Source: an uncultured Pelagibacteraceae bacterium | Lineage (GTDB): Bacteria > Pseudomonadota > Alphaproteobacteria > Pelagibacterales > Pelagibacteraceae | Direction: 5' to 3' | Assembly (NCBI GenBank): GCA_902563575.1 | Contig: CACEXV010000003.1 | Coordinates: forward strand, 1-64,000 | DNA: 64,000 nt | Part shown: positions 27,649 through 37,057 of the stretch, in pieces | How positions within the stretch are numbered: the first letter of the stretch is position 1 | Layout of the letters: every line of letters begins with the position of its first letter | Translations under genes and position numbers: made by a program | Notes under the pieces: model-generated | Told to the model about the DNA's origin: nothing | Seen by the model: the letters and a program-made list of their open reading frames with translations, nothing else | The model's database searches: none

Positions 27649-29579
27649 TCCTCATATTTGTTTTCTTCATTATTTGATTTATTTTTACTAGCGTACACAT
27701 TTTTTGTCACATCTGTTGAAGAACCAGAATTAACATTTTCTGCTCTTTGGATGGATTTAGATCTACAATAATAAAGGCTTTTGAGACCTTTCTTCCATGC
27801 CTGGAAATGTATTTGATGCAAATCTTTTTTATGGATATCAGCTGGGACAAAAACGTTAACAGATTGAGCTTGAGAGATAAAAGGTGTTCTATCAGCTCCA
27901 AGCTCTATGATCCATCTCTGATCAATCTCAAAAGCTGTTTTAAAAGTATCCTTTTCCTCTGGGGTTAAAAAATCTAAATGAGAAACTGAACCTTGATTGG
28001 TCGTTATACTTGACCAGGTTTCATCATTATTTTTTTTATATTTATCTAAAACCTTTGCTAAATATTTATTCCTGACATTGAAAGATCCTGACAGTGTCTT
28101 ATGTGTGTAGCTATTTGCTGCTATCGGTTCAATACCTGGGGAGGCGCCTCCACATATGACCGATATAGATGCTGTTGGAGCAATTGCTGTCTTGTTAGAG
28201 AATCTCTCTTTAATTCCGTACTCTTCTGCATCAGGACAAGGTCCTCTTTCCTCTGCAAGTTTAACTGAAGCCTCGTTTGCTTTTTCATGAATATGTTTAA
28301 AAATTTTCTGATTCCAAACTTTACTCATGACGGAACCAAAAGGTATGCCTTTTTGTTGAAAAAAAGAATGCAGACCCATAACTCCCAGACCAACACTTCT
28401 TTCCCTCATCGCAGAATACTTTGCGTCTTTGAAAGTATCTGGAGCTTTATTTATAAAGTCAGACATCACATTGTCTAAAAATCTCATTACATCCTCTATA
28501 AACTGTGGTTCATCTTTCCATTCATCATAAGTTTCTAAATTTAGTGAAGATAAGCAGCAAACTGCTGTTCTGTCATTTCCTTTATTGTCATTGCCTGTCG
28601 GTAGCGTAATCTCGCTGCATAAGTTAGATGTCTTTACTTTCAATCCTGCTAATTTATGATGTTGAGGAATTTGTCTATTAACTGTATCAATGTAAACTAT
28701 ATAAGGTTCTCCAGTTTCAACTCTTGCAGTTAACAATCTAATCCACAGATTTCTTGCAGATATTGTTTGTTGAACCGATCCATCTTTAGGACTTCTTAGT
28801 GGCCACTGATCGTCTGTTTCTACTGCTCTCATAAAGTCATCAGTCACCAAAACTCCATGGTGTAAATTTAGCGATCTTCGATTAACATCACCGCCAGTAG
28901 GTCTTCTCATTTCTATGAACTCTTCAATTTCAGGATGGTCTATTGGCAAATAACAAGCAGCCGAACCTCTTCTTAAAGATCCTTGACTAATTGCTAAAGT
29001 TAAAGAGTCCATTACTTTTATAAAAGGTATTATGCCAGATGTTTTTCCAACCTTTCCGATTTTCTCTCCTATAGATCTTAAGTTGCCCCAGTAACTACCT
29101 ATTCCCCCACCACGCGCTGCTAACCAAACGTTTTCACTCCACAAATCAAGTATTCCCTCCAAGCTGTCTCCAGCCTCATTTAAAAAACACGAGATAGGTA
29201 AGCCCCTCTCAGTTCCTCCATTCGAGAGAACCGGGGTTGCGGGCATAAACCATAAATTACTAATATAATTATAAAGACGTTGCGCATGCAAATTATCGTC
29301 GGCATATACGCTTGCTACTCTCGCAAATAAATCTTGGTAGGACTCGTTTTGACCAAGATATCTGTCTGATAAAGTAGCTCTACCAAAATTTGTTAAATTT
29401 TGGTCTTTTGTGCGATCAATTTTTATAGTTATGCCTTTGTCGTTCTGAAATAGTTCTGTGTCTCCTGTTAAAGAAAAGAGATCAGGTTTTTTTGGAAAAT
29501 TGCTGATTGTTTCATTATGGTTCTTTTCACCTAAAGAGCCCATAGCTTTTTTTATTGCCAAAGATACGTTTTTGTTCAT
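27630..29579 (-). CDS. nrdA: Class I ribonucleotide reductase alpha subunit, no ATP-cone
   Basis: A 649-residue catalytic subunit that reduces ribonucleotides to deoxyribonucleotides. Active-site cysteines are in LPISCFLNEAGDS, NLCSEITLP and AVCCLSSLNL; the redox pair at the C-terminus is in EECLSCQ. Compared with the roughly 760-residue E. coli NrdA it is shorter at the N-terminus. I see no ATP-cone there, so dATP shut-off through that domain is not expected. A palindromic candidate NrdR box lies upstream. Confidence 0.94.
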   Translation of the reverse strand: MNKNVSLAIKKAMGSLGEKNHNETISNFPKKPDLFSLTGDTELFQNDKGITIKIDRTKDQNLTNFGRATLSDRYLGQNESYQDLFARVASVYADDNLHAQRLYNYISNLWFMPATPVLSNGGTERGLPISCFLNEAGDSLEGILDLWSENVWLAARGGGIGSYWGNLRSIGEKIGKVGKTSGIIPFIKVMDSLTLAISQGSLRRGSAACYLPIDHPEIEEFIEMRRPTGGDVNRRSLNLHHGVLVTDDFMRAVETDDQWPLRSPKDGSVQQTISARNLWIRLLTARVETGEPYIVYIDTVNRQIPQHHKLAGLKVKTSNLCSEITLPTGNDNKGNDRTAVCCLSSLNLETYDEWKDEPQFIEDVMRFLDNVMSDFINKAPDTFKDAKYSAMRERSVGLGVMGLHSFFQQKGIPFGSVMSKVWNQKIFKHIHEKANEASVKLAEERGPCPDAEEYGIKERFSNKTAIAPTASISVICGGASPGIEPIAANSYTHKTLSGSFNVRNKYLAKVLDKYKKNNDETWSSITTNQGSVSHLDFLTPEEKDTFKTAFEIDQRWIIELGADRTPFISQAQSVNVFVPADIHKKDLHQIHFQAWKKGLKSLYYCRSKSIQRAENVNSGSSTDVTKNVYASKNKSNNEENKYEECLSCQ

Positions 29580-29612
29580 AATTAGTTACTTTTAGTGTGT
29601 AAATGTTAGTAA

Positions 29613-29627
29613 ACAACTATATGTTGT
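29613..29627. promoter_or_regulatory. Candidate NrdR box upstream of nrdA
   Basis: ACAAC-TATAT-GTTGT is an inverted repeat with 5-base arms, 34 bases ahead of the nrdA start. It resembles the NrdR operator pattern (ACAC-n-ATAT-n-GTGT). NrdR usually binds two such boxes about three helical turns apart; I see only one good copy, so this remains tentative. The site also lies upstream of the divergent phosphomannomutase gene. Confidence 0.45.
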
Positions 29628-29748
29628 GTTACAGAAATCTTAATATACTACATAAACTACTAATTCAATAGAACATTATAAGAACATTTAAATTAATAAT
29701 CAAGTGGAAAGTTTTGTTGATAAAAAAATACTGTTAAAAGCATATATT

Positions 29749-31191
29749 ATGCTGATTAATCCCAATGGTTTTAGAGAATATGATGCCCGATGGATTTTTG
29801 AAAAAGATATTGATTTAGAGGGTATAGAGCAACTTGGTAAAGGTTTAGGCTCACAAATAATCAATCAAACGAGAATCACTAACCCAAGAATAATAATTGG
29901 TCATGATTACAGATCGTACAGTGAAAAAATAAAACAAGCGTTCAAAAAAGGATTAATTTCTACCGGTTGTAATGTTGAAGATATTGGATTGGCTCTTTCT
30001 CCAACTGTTTATTTTGCTCAGTTTAATTTGAATGCTGATGCCATTGCAATGATTACTGCAAGCCATAACGAGAATGGATGGACGGGAGTAAAGATGGGCA
30101 TAAAAAAGGGCCTTACACATACTCCAGAAGAAATGAAAGAGTTAAAAGATATAACGCTTAATAAAAAATTTATTAATGGAAAAGGCTCAGAAAAGATAAT
30201 AAAAAATTTTAAAGACATTTACATAAAAAATTTAATAAATAGTAATAAAATAAAAAAAAAAATTAAGGCAGTTGTTGCTTGTGGTAACGGAACCGCTAGT
30301 ATATTTGCACCACAAATATTAAAAGGTATAGGTTGTGAAGTTATAGAATTAGACTGTAAATTAGACTGGTCTTTTCCTAAATATAATCCTAACCCTGAAG
30401 ATCTCAAAATGCTTCATGCTATTTCCAAAGCTGTAAAAGATAATAAAGCAGATATAGGTTTTGGTTTTGATGGAGACGGGGATAGATGTGGCGTTATAGA
30501 TAATAAAGGGAATGAAATATTTGCAGATAAGATAGGTTTGTTAATAGCTAGAAACCTTTCTGACTCACATAAAAATTCTAAATTTATTGTCGATGTGAAA
30601 TCAACAGGTCTTTTTACAAATGATAAAATACTTAAAAATAATAAATGTAAAACTATATATTGGAAGACAGGGCATTCTCATATTAAAAAAAAGGTAAATA
30701 TTGAAAATGCATTAGCTGGTTTCGAGAAAAGCGGACATTTCTTTTTTAATAAGCCATTGGGGTATGGTTATGATGACGGTATTAATTCTGCGATTCAAGT
30801 ATGTCATCTTTTGGTCAATCGCGGTAGTAGCATGCAAAATATCATCAAAGAGCTGCCGGTTACTTATCAAACACCTACCATGGCACCATTTTGTAAAGAC
30901 GAGGAAAAATATAAAGTCGTTGATAATATTGTTAAAGAAGTTGAAATAGCAAAAAAAAAAGATGTTAAAATAGATGGTCAGTTCATTACCGATATATTAA
31001 CTGTGAACGGTGTGAGATTTTCTTTACAAGATGGATCATGGGGGTTGATAAGAGCTTCTTCTAACAAGCCATCATTAGTGGTTGTCACAGAAAGCACAAC
31101 ATCTGATAGTAGAAAGAAAAAAATATTTGAATTTATAGATAACTTGCTTCAAAAAACTGGAAAAATTGGTGAGTACGATCAAAAAATTTAA
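29749..31191 (+). CDS. Phosphomannomutase/phosphoglucomutase
   Basis: A 480-residue alpha-D-phosphohexomutase interconverting 6-phospho and 1-phospho mannose or glucose, feeding nucleotide-sugar synthesis. It has NPNGFREYDARW at the start, the phosphoserine loop ITASHNENGWTG (about 102-113), the metal loop DGDGDRCG (about 243-250) and the sugar loop FEKSGHFFF. I prefer the ATG at 29749 because the family starts at this point; a GTG at 29704 would add 15 residues. It shares a TTAA double stop with the convergent TauE gene. Confidence 0.88.
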   Translation: MLINPNGFREYDARWIFEKDIDLEGIEQLGKGLGSQIINQTRITNPRIIIGHDYRSYSEKIKQAFKKGLISTGCNVEDIGLALSPTVYFAQFNLNADAIAMITASHNENGWTGVKMGIKKGLTHTPEEMKELKDITLNKKFINGKGSEKIIKNFKDIYIKNLINSNKIKKKIKAVVACGNGTASIFAPQILKGIGCEVIELDCKLDWSFPKYNPNPEDLKMLHAISKAVKDNKADIGFGFDGDGDRCGVIDNKGNEIFADKIGLLIARNLSDSHKNSKFIVDVKSTGLFTNDKILKNNKCKTIYWKTGHSHIKKKVNIENALAGFEKSGHFFFNKPLGYGYDDGINSAIQVCHLLVNRGSSMQNIIKELPVTYQTPTMAPFCKDEEKYKVVDNIVKEVEIAKKKDVKIDGQFITDILTVNGVRFSLQDGSWGLIRASSNKPSLVVVTESTTSDSRKKKIFEFIDNLLQKTGKIGEYDQKI

Positions 31192-32018
31192 AGTCTAAAG
31201 TATTCAAATAAAAATCTAGTTCCAATTACTATTAGAAATAATCCAAAATATTTTGTCATTTTCATTTTATCAATTCTATGACTTGCCTTTGCCCCTAACC
31301 TTGCCATAAAAGCAGTAATTGGAAAAAATATTAGAAACGCTGGAATATTAATAAATCCGTAGCTCATAGGTAAATCGACGTTTAAATATGATCCAGAAAT
31401 TAGAAAACCTGCTGCACCAAACAATGCAATTATAAATCCAATAGCTGCAGCGCTACCAATAGCTTTATTTATGGGATAACCAAAAAATTTTAATATTGGC
31501 ACATTCATTACCGCTCCTCCAATTCCCATTGGTGCTGATATAAAGCCACTAATGATACCAGAGACAGCTTTAGATAATAATCCCATTTTTATTTCTATGC
31601 TTGTTTGTCTTTCTTTTAAAAATAGCAAATAAAAAGAGAGAATATAAACAACAATTGTAAAAAATAATATTAAAGGTTTTGTCTCTAAACTTGCTGCAAA
31701 TACAGTTCCAAGAATTACTCCTGTTGCAACAAAAAATCCGAATCCTTTTACTATATTAAAATCAACAGCTTTGTGCTGATGATGAGTTAATACTGAAACA
31801 GTTGAGGTTGGTATTATAATTCCAAAGGATGTTCCAACTGCTAAATGCATAACGTAGGTTGGCTCTATTCCAGACGTATTGAATATATAGAATAAAATTG
31901 GAACGGTGACTAATCCTCCTCCAATACCAAAAAAACCCGCTGCGAACCCTGCAGGTATTGCTGTTGCTATCATTATCAATACTAAATAAATTGTCTGTGA
32001 TTGAGAGAATATTTCCAA
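31188..32018 (-). CDS. TauE/SafE family anion exporter
   Basis: A 276-residue inner-membrane protein with about eight hydrophobic segments and the two glycine-rich repeats of the family (GFFGIGGGLVTVPIL about 28-42, GIGGAVMNVPIL about 165-176). Members export sulfite, sulfoacetate or other small anions. It abuts dusA upstream. One of three TauE/SafE-type genes in this window. Confidence 0.85.
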   Translation of the reverse strand: MEIFSQSQTIYLVLIMIATAIPAGFAAGFFGIGGGLVTVPILFYIFNTSGIEPTYVMHLAVGTSFGIIIPTSTVSVLTHHQHKAVDFNIVKGFGFFVATGVILGTVFAASLETKPLILFFTIVVYILSFYLLFLKERQTSIEIKMGLLSKAVSGIISGFISAPMGIGGAVMNVPILKFFGYPINKAIGSAAAIGFIIALFGAAGFLISGSYLNVDLPMSYGFINIPAFLIFFPITAFMARLGAKASHRIDKMKMTKYFGLFLIVIGTRFLFEYFRL

Positions 32019-32020
32019 AA

Positions 32021-33004
32021 TTATCTTTCTAAAGAAACTGGATTAGTTTTTCTTACTTGATCCATTATGTGATTAACTTTTTGAAGATCTGCATCTCTAA
32101 TACACATATTTTTTGAAAGATACTGTTTCCACGTTTTTGAACCATTCTGTCCATGAAATAAACCAATCGTATGTCTCATGATATGATTTAATTGAGTGCC
32201 TTTAGAGGTTTCTTCTTCTATATAAGGTATTAATTTTTCCATTACCTCAGTTCTTGTGGGAACATTATTATTATTAAATATTTCTTTTTCAATTTCTGCT
32301 AAAAAGTACGGCGAGTGGTATATTGCTCTGCCAATCATCACACCATCTACCATTGATAAATGTTTTTTCACCTCTTCAGTATTTTTTATTCCTCCATTAA
32401 TAATAATTTCATCTTTTTTAAATTGCTCTTTAAGTTTATAAACAAAATCATACTTTAAAGGAGGTATGTTTAAATTTTCTTTAGGGGTTAATTTTTTTAG
32501 TAATGCTTTCCTAGCATGGATAACAAATTTTTTAGAACCGGCATCTTTTAATCTTTTTATAAATGATTTCAAAAAATCGAAGTCTTCTACATCATTGTAT
32601 CCAATTCTTGTTTTAATAGTCACTGGAAGCTTAGTTGATTTTGTCATCGACTCTATACACTTCGCAACAAGATCTGGTTCCTGCATCAAACATGCGCCAA
32701 ATTTATTTTTTTGAACTTTTTTACTAGGGCATCCAAGATTTAAATTTATTTCCTTATAACCATAATCTTCAGAAATTCTACATGCCTCTGCTAATTCGAT
32801 GGGGTTTGATCCACCTATTTGGAGTGTAACTGGATTGTTAATTTTTTTAAATGATAATAATTTTTTCCTATCTCCTCTAATGATTGCATTTGCGACTATC
32901 ATTTCAGTATACAAATGAACGTTTTTACTTATTAAACTTAGGAAATAAATCTCGTGTTTATCAGTGCAATCCATCATCGGCGCTACTGATACTGTTTTTT
33001 GCAT
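32021..33004 (-). CDS. dusA: tRNA-dihydrouridine synthase A
   Basis: A 327-residue FMN enzyme that reduces uridines in the tRNA D-loop. It starts VSVAPMMDCTDKHEIYF (DusA subtype: APMMD-x-TD). It contains LQIGGSNPIELAEA, INLNLGCPSKKVQKNKFGACLM with the catalytic Cys, and VIHARKALLKKLTPKENL. DusA members act on U20/U20a. Two bases separate it from rpoZ. Confidence 0.92.
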   Translation of the reverse strand: MQKTVSVAPMMDCTDKHEIYFLSLISKNVHLYTEMIVANAIIRGDRKKLLSFKKINNPVTLQIGGSNPIELAEACRISEDYGYKEINLNLGCPSKKVQKNKFGACLMQEPDLVAKCIESMTKSTKLPVTIKTRIGYNDVEDFDFLKSFIKRLKDAGSKKFVIHARKALLKKLTPKENLNIPPLKYDFVYKLKEQFKKDEIIINGGIKNTEEVKKHLSMVDGVMIGRAIYHSPYFLAEIEKEIFNNNNVPTRTEVMEKLIPYIEEETSKGTQLNHIMRHTIGLFHGQNGSKTWKQYLSKNMCIRDADLQKVNHIMDQVRKTNPVSLER

Positions 33005-33006
33005 TA

Positions 33007-33504
33007 TTATTCTGATTTGGTTACTTCGTCTTCAAGTTTTAACGGTTCTTCTTCTTTATCTAAGTTCTCTTCTTTAATTTCAGGTTGTGAATCTTTCAAT
33101 TCATTTAAGGCCTCTTTAGCTAACGAACTTTGTTGAGGATTTTGTTTAACTTCAGGAATTCTCCTTGCCCTTTTTGATGGTAAAATAGCAGCTCCACTCT
33201 TAGAAACTTGGCCTTTATAGAGATTTTCAAATTCGTCGTTTTCTTCAGTCTCGCTCTCCTCTTCTTCCTCTACGTGATCAGGTTCTTTTCTCAATCTTTT
33301 GATTGCACTTTTTTCAAGTTCATCAATTTGTATTTTTCCATCACCAATTTCTCTTAAGGATATAATGGTTCTTTTATCATTATCTTCTTCAACTAGCATT
33401 TGAGAGCCAGCATTTAATTGTACGGTTCTCTCTTTAGCTAATAACACCAAGTCGTATTGGTTATCTATTTTTTCTAAACAATCTTCTACAGTTATTCTTG
33501 CCAT
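33007..33504 (-). CDS. rpoZ: RNA polymerase omega subunit with a long acidic C-terminal tail
   Basis: A 165-residue protein. Residues 1-70 are a clear omega subunit (MARITVEDCLEKIDNQYDLV...KRTIISLREIGDGKI), which helps assemble the beta' subunit. The rest (about 75-165) is low-complexity, dominated by Glu/Asp/Lys with short basic patches (PSKRARRIPEV), and has no counterpart in the roughly 90-residue E. coli omega. It is probably disordered. No frameshift is visible at the join. Confidence 0.9.
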   Translation of the reverse strand: MARITVEDCLEKIDNQYDLVLLAKERTVQLNAGSQMLVEEDNDKRTIISLREIGDGKIQIDELEKSAIKRLRKEPDHVEEEEESETEENDEFENLYKGQVSKSGAAILPSKRARRIPEVKQNPQQSSLAKEALNELKDSQPEIKEENLDKEEEPLKLEDEVTKSE

Positions 33505-33537
33505 TGAAAATCTTATATTTCATTTAACTTAAATAAA

Positions 33538-34764
33538 TCAAGTACTTTTTGTAATATTAATGGGCTCAATTGACCTTTTTACCATAATTAATAATGCTAA
33601 AGAAATCGTCGTATATATAATACAAGTCATTGAAATTTGCTCTATGGTGAAATTTATATCTATTAAAAAGCCAAAAATAGCAGTGCCAAAAGCAGTTGAA
33701 AGTACCATAAAAGCTGTGGTTAGAGCTTTTATACTTCCAATATATCTTACGCCATAAACCTCCGCCCATGTTGATGAGCCAAGAACATTGGCTAGGCCAT
33801 TAGATACACCTAATAATCCAAAAAATAAAAATGATACATATTCATTACTGATTATATAAAGTAGACTTAAACCTATCAGCATCGGAATGTTCATAAATGG
33901 AATTAATTTTCTACTTGTGAACCTGTCGACTAAAAAACCAGAATAAACTAAGGTTAATATTGAAGTAATTGAGTATACCATAAACGATTTTGGTATCAGA
34001 TAAATATCCCATGATTTAGACTCAGCAATAAATGATTGATATATAAAAACTCCAGTAGCTATCCAAGGCATAGCTAGCATATTTAACGATAGTATATAAA
34101 ATTTGAAATCTCTGAGAACTTCACCTCTAGTCCAGTCTTTTATCTTAATTGAAGATTTTATTTCATTATTAGATAGTTGTTCTCTAGTTTCAAAAGTAAT
34201 ATTTTTAATTGTGAAATAAATTATTAAAGGTAAAGCCAAAATTATCAATAAAGATATAGATTGCCAAATTACTCTCCATGAAAATATGGTTAGTAAGAAA
34301 ATCATCAAGGTCGGCAAAGTAAATTCAGCAGTTGATAGTCCAAACCATATTGCGCTCAAAGCTTTACCTCTACGTTTGTTAAAATATCTTGATATTGTTG
34401 TGGATGCGGTATGCGACATTAATCCTTGACCAGAAAATCTCATAAGAAAAATTGCAAAAAACAAATATATAAAGTTGTTAATTAAGGAAAAGTTAAAGCT
34501 CGCAACTGATAATAAGACAACAACAATTAAGGAATATTGAAAAATTTTAATTTCATCAATTTTTTTTCCAAACCAAACCAAAAGTAAACTTGAAAATATT
34601 GTTGCTATTGCATACACAGAGCCAAATTCTCCGTGAGATATGCCTAATTCGCTTCTGATACTTGGGTTAAATAGTCCTAAAAAAAAACTCTGTCCAAAAC
34701 TTGAAAAAAATGTAAATATGAATCCAAAAAAAATTACTTTTTTATTTAAACTAACAAAGAGCAT
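33538..34764 (-). CDS. MFS transporter
   Basis: A 408-residue inner-membrane protein with about twelve hydrophobic segments. The cytoplasmic loop after helix 2 (WFGKKIDEIKIFQ) and the YFNKRRGKALSAIWFGLSTAE segment after helix 4 are typical of the major facilitator superfamily, nearest in character to the oxalate/monocarboxylate type. The substrate is unknown. It starts only two bases from the divergent dehydrogenase gene at 34767, so promoters must lie inside the coding regions. Confidence 0.82.
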   Translation of the reverse strand: MLFVSLNKKVIFFGFIFTFFSSFGQSFFLGLFNPSIRSELGISHGEFGSVYAIATIFSSLLLVWFGKKIDEIKIFQYSLIVVVLLSVASFNFSLINNFIYLFFAIFLMRFSGQGLMSHTASTTISRYFNKRRGKALSAIWFGLSTAEFTLPTLMIFLLTIFSWRVIWQSISLLIILALPLIIYFTIKNITFETREQLSNNEIKSSIKIKDWTRGEVLRDFKFYILSLNMLAMPWIATGVFIYQSFIAESKSWDIYLIPKSFMVYSITSILTLVYSGFLVDRFTSRKLIPFMNIPMLIGLSLLYIISNEYVSFLFFGLLGVSNGLANVLGSSTWAEVYGVRYIGSIKALTTAFMVLSTAFGTAIFGFLIDINFTIEQISMTCIIYTTISLALLIMVKRSIEPINITKST

Positions 34765-34766
34765 TT

Positions 34767-35636
34767 ATGAGTTACAAAGTTTCTTTCATAGGTTTAGGTG
34801 TAATGGGTTACCCAATGGCTGGATATATATCAAAAGCTGGGCATAATGTAACTGTTTATAATCGTACAAAATCAAAAGCTGAAAAATGGATCAAGGATTA
34901 CAAAGGACAACTGGCTGAGACCCCCAAAGATGCTGCTAAAGATGCTGATTTTGTTTTTACATGTGTTGGAAATGACAAAGATTTAGAGGAAGTTACAATA
35001 GGAAAAAATGGACTGTATAATTCCATAAAAAAAGGATCCGTTTACATCGACAATACGACAGCCTCAGCAAACATAGCAAGAAAACTTTATGCCTCTGCTA
35101 AAGCACATGGTTTTGGATTTTTAGATGCTCCGGTTTCAGGAGGCCAAGCTGGTGCGGAAAACGGAGCTCTCACTGTAATGGTAGGTGGCGATGAATCAGA
35201 TTTTAAGAAAGCTGAACCGATCATTGATTGTTACAGTAAAAAAATTAAATTATTGGGTCCAGCTGGTAATGGTCAACTTTGTAAAATGGTTAATCAGATT
35301 TGTATTGCAGGATTAGTACAAGGATTATCTGAGGCAATTAATTTTGGATTAAATGCAAAGCTGAATATGTACGATGTAATAGAGGTTATTTCAAAAGGTG
35401 CTGCTCAATCTTGGCAAATGGAGAATAGACATAAAACTATGATAGAAGATAAGTTTGATTACGGATTCGCTGTTGATTGGATGAGAAAAGATTTAAAAAT
35501 TGCGATGGAAGAAGCCAAAAAAAATAATTCACCATTACCTATCACAAAACTTATAGATGAGTATTACGGTGAAGTTCAAAAATTAGGTGGTAGTCGATGG
35601 GATACATCTAGTTTGATAAAAAGATTTAGAAAATAG
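34767..35636 (+). CDS. 3-hydroxyisobutyrate dehydrogenase-family oxidoreductase
   Basis: A 289-residue beta-hydroxyacid dehydrogenase. It has an N-terminal Rossmann loop (GLGVMGYPMAGYISKAG, with YNRTKSKA at the end of strand two, suggesting NADP), the substrate motif DAPVSGGQAGAENG (about 121-134) and the catalytic Lys in GNGQLCKMVNQI (about 172). It may act on tartronate semialdehyde, hydroxyisobutyrate or a related acid; sequence alone does not decide. One-base overlap with the next gene. Confidence 0.82.
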   Translation: MSYKVSFIGLGVMGYPMAGYISKAGHNVTVYNRTKSKAEKWIKDYKGQLAETPKDAAKDADFVFTCVGNDKDLEEVTIGKNGLYNSIKKGSVYIDNTTASANIARKLYASAKAHGFGFLDAPVSGGQAGAENGALTVMVGGDESDFKKAEPIIDCYSKKIKLLGPAGNGQLCKMVNQICIAGLVQGLSEAINFGLNAKLNMYDVIEVISKGAAQSWQMENRHKTMIEDKFDYGFAVDWMRKDLKIAMEEAKKNNSPLPITKLIDEYYGEVQKLGGSRWDTSSLIKRFRK

Positions 35637-36247
35637 TGTCTATAGAAAATTTAAGCTATTACGAAGATTTTGCTGAAATAGAAAAAAAAATTTGGAGTTT
35701 ATTGGTTAGAGCCGTTAATGACAGAAACTCTGAATTCAGAACACCAGTTTTTATTTGTGGTAATAACAACGACCTTGATGGAAGAGTAATAGTTTTAAGA
35801 AAAGCTGATCAAAAAAACAATATTATTCAATATCATAGTGACATTAGATCATCAAAAATAGATAAGATAAAAAAAAATCCCAAATGCTCAATTCTCTTTT
35901 ATGGAAAAAAAGAAAAGATCCAATTACGAGTTAAAGCCGATTGTGAAATTAATTACAATAATGACATCACTAAAGAGTCTTGGGAAAAAACCGGACACAT
36001 AAGTAGAAAATGCTATTTGGTCACAAATAGTCCAGGAACAAAATCTGAAAAGCCAACTTCTGGATTAGACAATAAATTTGATAATTTTGATTTTACAAAA
36101 GAGGAAAGTGAGAATGGATATAAAAACTTCTGTGTAATAAAATGTAAGATAAATAGTATTGAGTGGCTTTATTTAGCTGCAAAAGGCCATAGAAGAGCAT
36201 TAATTGACTTTGATGGATCTAAAAAATTTACTTGGTTAGTTCCTTAA
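35636..36247 (+). CDS. Pyridoxamine 5'-phosphate oxidase-like flavoprotein
   Basis: A 203-residue split-barrel FMN-binding protein starting with GTG, which overlaps the preceding TAG by one base. RVIVLRKADQKNNIIQYHSDIRSSKIDKIKKNPKCSILFYGKK corresponds to the FMN-binding strands of PNPOx-like proteins, and EWLYLAAKGHRRALIDFDG resembles the C-terminal PdxH-like segment. It could be a PdxH paralogue or a general flavin oxidoreductase. It overlaps the convergent lyase-like gene by 12 bases. Confidence 0.7.
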   Translation: MSIENLSYYEDFAEIEKKIWSLLVRAVNDRNSEFRTPVFICGNNNDLDGRVIVLRKADQKNNIIQYHSDIRSSKIDKIKKNPKCSILFYGKKEKIQLRVKADCEINYNNDITKESWEKTGHISRKCYLVTNSPGTKSEKPTSGLDNKFDNFDFTKEESENGYKNFCVIKCKINSIEWLYLAAKGHRRALIDFDGSKKFTWLVP

Positions 36248-37057
36248 ATTTTTTGTTACTTTATTTTTAGAGGTTCCTAGATTTACTTCATCAAAATAAA
36301 CAATCATATTTGGATATGGTTTATCACCGTTTTTTCTTTTCCAACCACTGACAAAAGTTTGATATATCCCGAAATCTAATCCTACTCCTCTTTTAGTATA
36401 TGGAGTTAAATTCTTGATATTTTCCGAATTTAGAATCAATTTATTATTAACCCAAACTTTCATGAAGCCGTCATCTTCTCTGGAGAATCGACAATTAATT
36501 AATACATCTGTCCATTTGCCTTTCATATCATTTATTTTTAAGGCTTTTTTCATCTCAACATACTCCCCACTCCACATCCTTCCAACTTCTAACCAATCCC
36601 CGGTTCTATCTGTTACCATAAGAATAGGTTTCCAGCCTCTCTCATAAAGTTGAGCGAAAGTAGTTCTAACTGGGGCTACTGATTGATAACCTTTTGGTAA
36701 ATAAATTGATGCTGAATACCAATATTCTTTTTTATCCTTTTGATGTTTTTTAAATTGAAGCTCAGTTCTTTGTCTGTCTTTTTTACAATCGTCATGTCCG
36801 CTGTCTTTCCCGCAATCACCAAATCTTACTTCGAATCTGTAAGATTTTTTCCCAGATCTTACAGGATGCCCATCTTTACTATTAACTAAATTCAGAGAGT
36901 ATTTTTTTTTGTGAGATATGGTTTTTTTTTTTACCTCAGTATTAGATACATCTTTGCTGTTCTTCGCATCTAAAGTAGGAAAGCTTAAAATCAAAAAAAT
37001 TAAAACAAAAAAACTATTTCTTATACTTTTTATAGTTGTCCACATAGTGTTGAGCAT
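36236..37057 (-). CDS. Secreted polysaccharide lyase-like protein (heparin lyase I fold)
   Basis: A 273-residue protein with a signal peptide or anchor (about 12-31). GHPVRSGKKSYRFEVRFGDCG, DDCKKDRQRTEL and EYWYSASIYLPKGYQ match the jelly-roll family PF14099 (heparin lyase I / PL-type). Later segments (LINCRFSREDDGFMKVWVNNKLI, DFGIYQTF, YFDEVNLG) fit the rest of the domain. The substrate, probably an acidic polysaccharide, is inferred. The ATG at 37057 overlaps the carbonic anhydrase end by 44 bases; the ATG at 37045 is an alternative. Confidence 0.72.
   Translation of the reverse strand: MLNTMWTTIKSIRNSFFVLIFLILSFPTLDAKNSKDVSNTEVKKKTISHKKKYSLNLVNSKDGHPVRSGKKSYRFEVRFGDCGKDSGHDDCKKDRQRTELQFKKHQKDKKEYWYSASIYLPKGYQSVAPVRTTFAQLYERGWKPILMVTDRTGDWLEVGRMWSGEYVEMKKALKINDMKGKWTDVLINCRFSREDDGFMKVWVNNKLILNSENIKNLTPYTKRGVGLDFGIYQTFVSGWKRKNGDKPYPNMIVYFDEVNLGTSKNKVTKNLRN

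Noticed and set aside
29580-29700. A pair of NrdR boxes
   Set aside because: Only one convincing palindrome is present; the second stretch (ACTACATAAACTAC) is too degenerate to call.
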